This document shows, piece after piece, positions 22,895 to 34,800 of a stretch of 64,000 nt of DNA. A program made the translations under genes and the position numbers. The stretch's first letter is position 1. Each line of letters starts with the position of its first letter. This DNA comes from Sphaerolaimus hirsutus (lineage: Eukaryota > Nematoda > Chromadorea > Monhysterida > Sphaerolaimidae): contig OZ038457.1 in the NCBI GenBank assembly GCA_964036195.1, forward strand, positions 3,075,180 through 3,139,179. Direction: 5' to 3'. The notes below the pieces were generated by a model. It made no database searches and was not told the DNA's origin. It saw only the letters and a program-made list of their open reading frames with translations.

Positions 22895-25800
22895 ATGGTG
22901 CTGCTGGACATCGAGGGCATTCCAGTGGATTTTCCCTATGAACCGTATCCCTGTCAGCGGAAGTACATGAGCAGGGTTATCAGGTCGCTCCAAAATGTGA
23001 GTTCGATGCGTGTTTGTGTTTGTTGGGGACGTGTGGTTTGACTTTTGCTGTTTTGGCGCAGTGCCAAGTTTTCGTTTTGTCGCGTAAATTGTTATTTTTT
23101 GACCCTTGGATAATGTGCATGGGATGTTTTGGAGTGCTGTTTCCAATTATATTTTCTACGGTACTGCGTTTCGAATTGAGTACCTTTTACTGGTGTTGAT
23201 AAGCATGAAACAAGGGACGAATAAAGGATATTTTGCGGTGGGGAAAAGTGCCTACGAAATCGCCTTACAAAAGTGCCATTCCTGGCGTATTGTTGTCTTG
23301 ACCCAGGAAGGGAAGCGCACATATGCGTACATCCTTGTGTCCATGCGAATCTTTTAACTTCACTCTCACCATAAACTCTGCCAGTCGACTGTATTTGTAC
23401 TGTACCTTTATCAGTGTCGCATATCATTTTCAAATCCACACAACATGCCCATTCAGCAAATGACAAGAAATGTATTTAGTTGCGAGGAAGCTTTCAGCCG
23501 GTAAGTGAAGTGACAGTAAACTCACTTGACAAGTAACAACTGAAATTTCATATAACGCAAGTCACTTGACTTCACTTTTCTTGTCATTTTACCCTCAATT
23601 GGCTACTTTCCCATTCTTTTAGTGTCACTTGACTTGTCACTTTTTGTGCTCGGCCACCAAGCGGCGGCTGGAAACTCGCGCAGACTGTTCGATGGCGCGC
23701 TGCCACAATTGCCGCGCGTTGCCTTGCGCCTGTTCGCACGCCGCCTGCGAGGCAATTGCATTTTACCAGGGGCGTATCCAGGGGGGGGGCAGTAAACAAA
23801 CAGCCCCTGTACAAAAAAACCTGGTCTACATGCGCACCGGGTCTACATGCGCACCGGGTCTACATGCGCACCGAGTCTACATGCGCACCGGGTTTTGGCC
23901 TTGGAACTTATCGTTTGTTACTTACCGGGAATTTCATACCATTTAAATAATATATGGATACGCTCGCACGCAGTATGTGCACATACAATTCGCAAGTCCT
24001 CTAAAAATGCGACCCACCTGCGACACTAGTATGAAAAAGAGTCTGAATTTGTCCCCCTCTGCGGCGGCGCCGGTGGTGCCCGCTTCCGCGTCGCTGCGCC
24101 GCACGATGGTGATTTCCATGCTGTCGCCCTGCGTGCAACATGCTGTGCTTTGTGCTGTGGCACGTGGGGGTCAGGGGTCTCCTGGGGGGGGGTCGGGGGG
24201 GCTGCCCCCCCCCCCAAATCCGCCAGCTATCTATCTATACGGAGGCAAAAATTTTGGCTACTACCCCCAAATCGCTCAGCTACCTATCTATCTGGAGTGG
24301 TTTTTGAGGAATTTTGCCCCTATTTTCGAACAAAATCACTAATTTTCACACCTCTTTATAGTTGTTCACCTTCAAAATCGTGTTCTCCGGCTATATGCAT
24401 GGTTATATGCCCGTTTTTAGCCATTTTAAACCTACTTTTAGCCACTTTTAACCAATAACTAGCGATTTTTCCCCCTTTCGTCCTTCTTTGCACTGAAAAA
24501 GCCTATATATTTTGCCCCCGCGAGCCCCCCCCTCCCAAGCCCCCCCCAGCCCCCCCCCCGCCCCCCCCCCAGAAAATTTTTTCAGCTATCTGTCCCTCGG
24601 GAGGAGCGATTTGCTACCTAACCAGCCCCCGCGAGGGCCAAAATCTTGGAGACCCCTGGTGGGGTCTCCAGGATTTTGACCCCCCCTTCCCGGGAGGGGG
24701 GTGGTTAGTCAATATTTCTTGTTTCTTGTCAAAATTTACTCAGGATAGCTGACCGATGGGGTTGGGGGTTCAAAGGTATCAAAGATTCAAAGATAGATAT
24801 CTGAGCGGCATGGGGCGTGTGTTAATTGGGACGTATGTGTTAATTGGGCGTGTGTTAATTGGTGTATTGCGTCCCGATATTACGGGCAGCCTGACATGTA
24901 GGGCTCATGCAACCAACGGGTTTTATCACATTGCCGCAGTTGTTCAGCTCGAATTTTGCATTGCTGGTGGTCTTGAGCTTGTACAGCAGCGCGTGCGCCT
25001 TGCTCTTGTTGCTAACCTTTTTTTTTGGGGGGGGGGGTGTAAATATCTTCATCAGATTGGAACAATAATTACTTCTTTTCTTAAAGTGAAATGAAGTGGT
25101 TTGGAAAGAAAATGCAATGTGTGCATTTTCTTTAGTACTTGCGTAGTACTCAGTTCTATCAAAAATGTTGTACCATTAAAAAATAAAATTGAATTTTTCT
25201 AAACTTGTCACCCCCCAGTCACCTTGATGATTTTCTCGTCGCGCTCGGAGCGGACGCCGTCAAAGCGGACTTTTTCCGCCGGTGAAATTACGCAAGTGTC
25301 GTCTGTGAACGGCGGGAATTCTTCATCGGTCATTGGCCCCGCCCACTGCCTGGGGGATTTTAGGTGGAGTTTAGACCGCTGATCGGCTGGAAAAGATAAC
25401 TGGGGGCCGTGGATTTGTGGTTAGGTGGATTTGTGGAAAAATTTTTTGAGTGGATGGGGCCCACAAAATAGCCGTTTCGCTGTATACTTAATGTCACTCA
25501 TCCATTAAAATATTTTCATGTGTGTAAGATAAAAATGTCCCCTGCAATTGTATACGTGTTGCTATTCAGATAAATAGCTGCCAGTGAAGATAGGTCGGCC
25601 AGCCCCCAACACTAACCCGCTTCTCAGTAGTTTTCTTCGAATTTGTAAACTTTCCAATGGACCCTCATTGTTGCTCTTTCCCTCTTTTTATTCACTACAA
25701 TGTAGAAGTGACGTATTCAAAAAAGGCTTTCAAAAAGTTATTTCCCGCGGTCGCGTTTCCATTCCGAAATTCAAACACTGCACGCGAACGATTTCATGCG

Positions 25801-28800
25801 CTCAACGTTCCATTGGTCCTACACACACTTCATAGTTGACAATTACACCAAATGTCAACTGGTTCCCATCCCAATTCAGCCGACGAACTCTACAAAGAAT
25901 GGGAACAAGGTGGCAGTCACAAGCCCTGTAAAGTGTAAAGTAAAGTGTCAAATGTAAAGTTAATTGCAAAGTCAAGTGTCAAATATAAATTCAAATGCAA
26001 ACTAAAGTGTCAAATGTAAAGTCAATTGCAAAGTCAAGTGTCTAATATAAATTCTAATGCAAGCTAAAGTGTCAAATGTAAAGTCTAATGCAAAGTAAAA
26101 TGTCAAATGTAAAGTTAGTCAAATGTAAAGTAAAGTGTCAATTGTCGTGCAAAGTTCAGTGATAAAACATTTTCTTTTTTGTTTTGATTGACACTTTACT
26201 TTACATTTGACTTTACATTTGACACTTCACTTTGCATTTGACACTTTACTTTACACTTTACATACAGGGCTTGGGACTGCCCAACACTTTATGTCGATTG
26301 TCAACTAATGTGTGCAGGGCCGATCCAGTCCAATTCCATTCAAGTCCATCCACGCAGGGGTGGCACTGCGCGCTGGAGTCGCCCACGGGCACGGGCAAGA
26401 CGCTGTGCTTGCTGTGCGCCGCCTTGGCCTGGCTGCGCAACTCCAACGACAACTCCCAGCTGTCCGCCGAGCAGACGGAGGCTATCTTGCCAGGTTTTGA
26501 TAAATTTGTGGTTTTTTAAGTTGTTTTTGTTGTTTTTTGTTTGGTTTATGCTGGCACAAAAATTGTGTTTTTGAAAAGTGGAAATTTGAGGGTTCTTTTG
26601 GAATGCAACTTTTCAATTGTCGTGATTTTGATTCGTGGCTGTTTTTGAAAATAAAAATTTGATATCGAAATTTTTCATGATAAAAACCATTTGCCAGATT
26701 CAACCTAGATATCTATGCATGTATCTATGGTCGCTTAAATCGTGTCCCATATTTCCAGGCGGGCGGGTGCGTATTTTCTACGCGTCGCGGACGCACTCGC
26801 AGCTGGCGCAGGTGGTGCGAGAATTCAACAAAACCGCATACAAACAGTGCGTTACGTTTGCCTCGTTTGTGTCGCAGTTAAAAAAGATTTAAAAATTTGA
26901 AGTCTAAAATATCACAGGTTTTTTGGTGTCGAGTTATGTAGGAATTTTTTTTCATATTTTAACTTCGATGTCGAAAGATCTATTTGTAATTGATGTGTGA
27001 GTTTTGAAAAGAAAAAATCATAATGCGTTTTGTCGATATATTTTTTTATTACTTTCAGGAGCGTCAAGCTGGCGGTGTTGGGTTCGCGGGATCAGTTCTG
27101 CTTGAATCCAGTCGTGCAAAAAGAGACCAATCCTTCTGTCAAGGTGGGTTGATTTTTTATCATGTCGCTAGTCGATATGAAAAAGTCGATAATGAATCGA
27201 TAATGAGTCGATATTTATCTGTATTCTATTCTAAAATCGTACTTATTGCTTTCAGAACCAGCTGTGCCGCGTGCAAGTCAACTCGCGCAAATGCCGCTGG
27301 TACAACGTATTTGATTCCAGTCAGTTCTTGCTCGCACATTTTTTCGTTGTCTTTCCTTGTGGTATAGACAATTTATGTAGGGTGCAAAGTTGGGGGGCAT
27401 TCCCAAAATTTGTAAAATCCTAAAGATAACTGGACGTTCTAGAATGTCAGATGCCCGTTAATTTTTTTAGTCTGTCCTGACCAACTACAGTAATCCACAG
27501 AATACGGCGGCGGGAACGCGTCCGAGCTGGCGGCGAGTTGCAGCGGCGGCGCCGACATCGAGGACCTGATGTCTTTGGGGCGGCGCGACAGCATCTGCCC
27601 CTACTTCGCGTCGCGCGCCCTCTTCGACACGGCAGACCTGGTCCTGCTGCCCTACAACTACCTGCTCGATGCTCAGGTGAGAATCACGTGTCATGTGGTC
27701 ACTTGAAGGTTTGGAGGGCCGATTTACTTGTCTGTGACTAGGGTTGGAAAAAAAACGTTTTTTTTAACTCGATGTTTTTTTAAAAAAAACGTTGTTTTTT
27801 TTAAAAAACGTTTTTTTTTAAAAAAAAACGTTTTTTTTTAAAAAAAACATCGAGTTAAAAAAAAACGTTTTTTTTCCAACCCTAGTCGATATTCGATATT
27901 TCGATATTTTCGATATTCGATATTGCGATTTGCTTTTGGTATAGCAAGGCATATTTCAAGTGACATATTGTATTTTCATGTGGTTGCACGCATGGTTAAT
28001 CATCTCTTTAGTCAGTGGCGTAGCCAGGATTTTTGAGCGGGGGGGGGGCGGATTGTTTACGGAGCCCCGCGAACGGGGAGGGCGGCGCCCCCCCCCCCCC
28101 CTAAAATTTGACCTATGTAGTGGGGGAATAGCGCCATGGCGCCATTTCCTTACTACAAGGGTAAAATTTTAGGGGGGGGGCGCCGCCCCCCCCGTTCGCC
28201 GTGCTCCGTATACAATCCGCCCCCCCCGCTCAAAAATCCTGGCTACGTCCCTGGATATGGGCCCTCGATATCGATATTCAATGGGGAAAATATTTGGGAA
28301 AAAGCCAAACCAGGTTTAAAATGGGTATATAACCATGTATATGGCTAAAGATAGTAGTGGAGCGTGATGTCTTGATGTTTTCCAAAAAGTGCAATAATAG
28401 TGTATATTGACATAATTCCCCCACCCTCAAATTGTCAAGTTTGGCGCATTTATGTAGATAAACTTGACAGCTCCATTGAATTTGGACGTTTTTGTCACAA
28501 ATAAGTGCGATAGAAAATTCCATATCAAAATACATCATTATGATTTCTATTTTGAAATACAGGACGACACTGCGTGCGCATTCGGTGCGCTGGATGTCCC
28601 GGGGTCTTCCGATGGCGCCTACACTAAAGTCGACCAGGATGAACTAGCCTCCTTGATCGGTTTGTGTCAACTTTCCGCCATAATGGACACACACACACAA
28701 GTTGACACATTCGTGTCTACTAAGTTCAACTAAATTTTGGTTAATTATGTGACTTCAACTTTACTATTTGATAGGGCATGGTTAATTTTATATTGTGACT

Positions 28801-31800
28801 CTTAATTTTTATTGTTTCCGTTAAGTGTGATGCTTTTAACTATTTTTTGTGTTGTTTAGTTGACATTCAGTTGACACAAATTAGCGATGTCAACTAGTGT
28901 GTGCGGGCGTATTGTTGACTGGGGCTAATTTCAGCTCGTGACGGAAGCAAATACACTTTCGCAAAAAAAACAAACCGGTGTGTATCAAATTGTAACCCAC
29001 GCGTGTCAATCTCAACGTGAACCCTACCCCTTGTCTCAGTGAAACTGAGCAAGCTGGAGAAGGGCATGGACGCGCTGGCCGTCGATTCACTTTCACCTCC
29101 AAACAACGGCGGCGGCAACTGTGCGCTGTGGCGGCTGCCGGGCCGGGTGCTGCCGCCCGCCGCCATGCACGACCTGCTGCAGGGCGCCGACATCCAGCCG
29201 CACATGGCGCCCGCAGTCGACCAGCTCGCTAACCAGGTGCCGGCTTTAATTGGGCTGGCACGGGTTTTTTCGGGCAGCCCGACAAATTTAGCTCGATTCA
29301 ATGGCGCACCGCACACAGCAAAGTGTGACGGGACGTTCGGACGATTTTTGCACGGGTGGAATTCAAAGGCGGAATTAAAAAGAGGGGTGGAATTAAAAAT
29401 CGTCCGAACCTACCCAAATTCAGTAGTTTTTTAGATGTATCGTGAATAAAATCGTCCGAACTGACTTTATAATTATGCCCGGGCGGAAATTAAAACGTCC
29501 GGACCCAATCGTTGCAGTGTGTGGTGCGCCATTGTGTATGTGTATATATTTATATGATGCTGTACGCTGCAATAAATTAGATAAATGAAACACAATTTTT
29601 GCATTTTGGAAGCAATTCACCGCAGTAAATCACAGCGTGAACTCCCAGTGCAATGAAATCGGGCAGCCCGACAAAGAAACCATGTCGGGCAAATTAACAC
29701 CCACCCCAGGTTTCCCAGTTCCTGACGCAGTCGGCCGAGCAGAGCGGCTCGGGTCTTTTGTGGGGCGGCAGGGGGGAAAGTCTGACACTGGTTGCCGGCG
29801 TGGTGAATGTTGTCTGCGCCCAGCCCAGACCCAGTCAGACAGAGTTGAGCCCTTTTGCGGTTGGTTGGGTGTGTTTGCGGTTGACGTTGAAAATATTTCT
29901 GGGAGATTTTTTCTGTTTTTAAAAATATTGGAAGATTTCCAAGAAATCTTTTAATTACTTTAATATTCTCCAGACATATTTTATTTATTAGAAGAACATA
30001 TAAAAAAAATTTACATAAATATTTTTTCTCTGCATTTTTTCCAAATAGATTAAATTATATTTTCTTTTAGAGAGGTCTTCTTAAATTAGGTTTAATCATA
30101 GTTTCCCACCACACAACAACCCGCCCAATCTCATGCAGGTGTACATGCACGAAGAAGAGCGGTCGCGCGAGCAGCAGACGGCCGCGCCGCCCGGCCCCGC
30201 AGCGACAGCGAAATCGATCAGCATCAACTACTGGTGCCTGGAGGCGGGCGTGTGCATGCGCTCGCTGTGCGCCGCCAAGTACGGCAGCGAGCCGGCCGCC
30301 GCCCCAGTCCGCTCCTGCCTCCTCACCAGCGGCACGTTGGCGCCCCTCAACCAGTTTGTGCATGATGTCGGCATGTGAGTGGGGGGATTTCTTGGGGTGG
30401 ACCTGGTTTCCAGGTGCCAATCCCGCACCCTGTAAAATGTCAAGTGTTAAAAGTCATGTAAAATGCCCCCATGAGTCACCTGGGTTCTACTTTGTGTCTT
30501 TTTTTGAAGAAGTGGCAAAAAATTAAGTATTTCATGAGTTCGCTTGTCATTCTTATGAGTCGCAATTTTACTTTTTGAGTTAACTATAGGTAGACGGTGA
30601 GTTACCACGTATTTTTGAAGGATTTTTTGAGTTACCACTGGAAGTCTATTACACTAGGGACAGGGTTGACATTTGACAGGCACAATCAAAGTATGCACGC
30701 TCAATGATCGCTTATCCAATAAAAATCCATTAATTTTAAAACATAGATACATATTATCCCATAAAAACATTCCGTCAACTCCTTCGCTCTTGGTCAACTG
30801 TTTCGTCAACTGAGAAATGCCCGTGCAGCCCGGTGGCGGGCACGCTGGAGAACGAGCACGTGATCGCGCCCAATCGCGTCTGGCTCGGCGTGCTGCCCGT
30901 CGGCCCCGACTGCGGCGTTCTCGACTCGTCCTACAAATTCCGGTTTGGAGAGGCTTTCGTTTTGCGGTTTTGCCAGCCCCCCCCCCCCCAACTGAACATG
31001 ATTTCAACTAAAATTTCCCAACTCCTACATAGTTTATTTTTTTCAGTTTACTCGAATGAGTTATTTTTGTTCCCCATCATATTTAGTTGTCGGACACCTC
31101 ATTCCGGTAAACTCAAATGATTCAAAGCCGATTTATGACTTTTAAGAATTTCCGTTCAAAACAAGAACGCGTAGAACGTAAATGTGTAGTAATGTAAATA
31201 CATGGTCGGGCTGAAAAGTCCCCGGGCAGTGCTCGCCATTCGCGCTAGGGGTAAGCTACGGTCATAAAATTTTGACACGTTAAGATATCAGGTGTTTTGA
31301 GTTTTCACCCAAAATTTCACCCCGCTAGCTCCACCCACTGCGGAACTGTGGGGGTTACAATTTCGGTCATTTTGTACTGATGTACAAATGGTGCTTTAGC
31401 TCAACGCTGCTTTAAGTTGTGATCATGAAACTTTGGCTAGTGTAAGCAACCAGTGTTGGCAATGTGCCAGCACTAAACAACATTAGCTATGATATCATAA
31501 GCCTCGTCCATATTGCCATTACTGTCACTACTCTCACTACCAAATTCATCATTCTGCCTCTACGGTTGGTCAATACAGGTTAATACAGGAGGCGTTTTTC
31601 ATGCACACTGCTGTTGAACACAGGTAATGTGTCCATTACAGATTAGTAATGAAACACAAATGAAATTAAATTGACATATTAATTTACTGCACATTTCAAA
31701 ACAACATTAAAATCACTGCAATACAACATGATCTCAGATGATCACCAAAAACATCCATCACAGTTCCCACGTTTCTTGCACATCACCCTGATCTGCATAT

Positions 31801-34800
31801 TAATTTTACCTTAATAGCAATGATGTTGATGAAAGTGTTGAATACTATCAGCACATTGCCAACACTGGTGGCTTACACTAGCCAAAGTTTCATGATAACA
31901 ACTTAAAGCAGCGTTGAGCTAGAGCACCATTTGTACATCAGTACAAAATGACCGAAATTGTAAACCCCACAGTTTCGCAGTGGGTGGAGCTAGAGGGGTG
32001 AAATTTTGGGTGAAAACTCGAAAACACCTGATATATTAACGTGTTAAAATTTTATGACCGTAGCTTACCCCTAGCGTGAATGGCGAGCACTGCCCGGGGA
32101 CTTTTCAGCCCGACCATGTACAATTTAATTTTCGGACAAGTAAACTTGTCGAAGACATTTTTTCGTTTTATCCTATTTTTTGTGTGAAAAAATTACCCTT
32201 CCCCCTCAGCAAGGACGAGGGCTACGTGCGCTCGCTGGGCAACACGATCGTGAATCTGTGCCGCGTGGTGCCGCAGGGCATGTTGGTCTTCTTCGCCTCC
32301 TACGCACAGCTGCAGCACTGCGTCACTGGCTGGAAGGTGGGCTATGATATACATTCTATATGTTTGGGACTGTACTAACTTATGGGACAGTTGGGAGGAC
32401 TGTACAAAGGGGTGAAAAATTCAATTTATTGTTAATTTGATTTTATTTAAATTGCAATTCATTGGATTAATTTATAAGATCAATTTTTTCTAGCTATTTT
32501 AATTTTATAGAAATGAATGTAAAAATGGATTTCCAATGTGACCCAAAAGGTATATAGAACAAGAAGAGATTTACACATTTATGCATAACAACGTATTGTA
32601 TTTACAATGTATTGTCATATCTATTAAAAATCGTATTTTCTAAATAATGTCGACTCAACAAAATCAACTCGCGTAACTAGTCTACAACTAAAATACTTGA
32701 ATTTATCTGCCCCCTCCCCCCGCGCACAGGACAGCGGGATGTGGTGTGCGCTGTGCAGCCGCAAGAGCGTGCTGGTGGAGCCGCGCGACAAGGTCGCCTT
32801 CGCCCAGCTCATGCTCGACTTCGACGCCGCCGTGCAGAGGGAGGGCGGGCCCGGCGCTGTGCTACTCGCCGTTTCCAGGGGAAAGGTTCGGTCGAGTTCA
32901 TGTTGTTCCTTTTTATAGCCAATTACACACGTATGACAGGGGTATGAAGGGGGGATACCCCCCCCCCCGCCAAACCTTCAGCTATCCATCTTTACCGGGG
33001 GCAAAATATTTTGCTACCATCCCCTGAACCCCCCTCTCAATCTCCCAGCTATCTAGCTATCTGGATAGATTTTTGAGAAATTTTACCCAAATTTTTGCTC
33101 AAAATCAAAATCAAAAACTTTTGACAGAAAATCTAGAATACCCCTGCAAATAAGTCCAACTTATTCAACTGAGCACATTCGTCGCACCACAGGTGTCCGA
33201 GGGCATCGACTTCAGCGACCGGCAGGCGCGCTGCGTGCTGCTGGCAGGCATCCCCTACCCGCCCATGTTCGACGCCCGCGTGTGCATCAAGAAACACTAC
33301 CTCGCCAGGCGCTTCGCCCTCGCGCCCGCTTCTGAGAAGGTATAGTGTTGCATTTATGGGTCCGGGGGTTGGGTTTGGGGGTTTGATTTGTGTAGGGTTA
33401 TGGGCTACTGAGTACCGATTATACTGTGCGGTACGCTATTTACGGTCGTGACGGTAAGTCGCTATGATTAATTTTCGTCGTGTACCGACAAATGCCGGTA
33501 ACGGTAATAATTGTAAATAAATTTTTCACCGGAACCGTGAATCTAATACTATTTTCCACCCCCAACTTTTAGCAGCACATTTCAACCTTCAAACAACATA
33601 ATCTGACCGCAGTCGCGCCTGGTGGACGCGGAAACGTGGTACGTGCAGGAGGCGGCGCGCGCGCTCAACCAAGCCATCGGCCGCGCCATCAGACACAAGG
33701 ACGACTTCGGCGCCGTGCTGCTCGCAGACAGGAGGTGGTTGGGGGGTTACGTTGTGATCTGTGCTACGTTTGTGTGTACGTAACTACGTTGCAACGTAAC
33801 GTAGTTTGCGGTGCATAACTGTTATGGGGGATATGGCATGTAGCTGTTGGTAGTGTTTTTATAGGCCGCAGGGGTATTCCAGATTTTGACCCTCCGGGTT
33901 TGGATAAATGGCAAATCGCTCCTCCAGCGGGGTAGATTTCCTGCCTGAAAATAGGCAACAGGAGCATGAAATGCCTAGTGATTTTGAAGGTGAAAGTCTG
34001 AAAATCTGAAAAAATCTGACAATTAGCGATTTCTCGCAAGAATTGGGGCCACTGTCAACCCCGTCAATCGTCCTCATTCGCCACGTCCAGATTCGTCCGC
34101 TGGGACAAGCGCCGCCTGCCGTCGTGGCTGCAGTCCAGTCTGTGCGTGTTCGACTCGTTCGGCGCGGCGCAGCGGTCGTTGGCGCAGTTCTACAGGCCCT
34201 TCGCGCAGCTGCAGCGAGTCGACCCGCCGCCAGAAGCTCGCGCGCCCGCCTTCCACATTGGCTGCAGTTCCGATGTGCAGCCGCGCGGAGCACAGGTGCC
34301 ACTCTCGGACCCTGGGGAATGCCTGGAAATGTCAAATGTCATGCATAGTGTCTAAAGTCATGTAAAATGCCCTGGAAAATTTCAAATGTGATGCAAAATG
34401 CCGTGTAAGGTGTAATGTCAATCAAAGTACCTAACGTCATGTAAAATACCCTGTCAAATGTCAAATGTCATGCAAAGTGTCAAAGTCATGTAAAATGCCG
34501 TGTGATGTGTCAAATGTCATGCAAAGTGTCTTAAATCATGGAAAATTCACTGGAAAATGGCAATCTTGTTGCCATTTTACATGACATCAGACATTCTACA
34601 GGACATTTTCCAGGGTCCGGGAGTGCCCCCAGATGGACCCGCTGGCGGCGGCGAGGTCGTCTCTGTACCGGAAGTTGGATGCGGGCGGCGCGGGTACTTT
34701 GTCGTCTGCGCTGCCCAACTGCTATGTTGGTGAGTCATGGGAGACTTGCTGACCTTTGCTGATGGGGTTGTAGTGGTTGGTTGGTAGCCTTGGTGATCGG

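Noticed and set aside
23822..23893. Possible CRISPR-like array
   Set aside because: Units are directly abutting with no spacers, and the genome is eukaryotic; it is a minisatellite.
28563..28659. Treating this RTEL1 exon as misassigned to rescue a DEAH motif in another frame
   Set aside because: Only the frame DDTACAFGALDV... fits both neighbours in phase, and no frame encodes DEAH.
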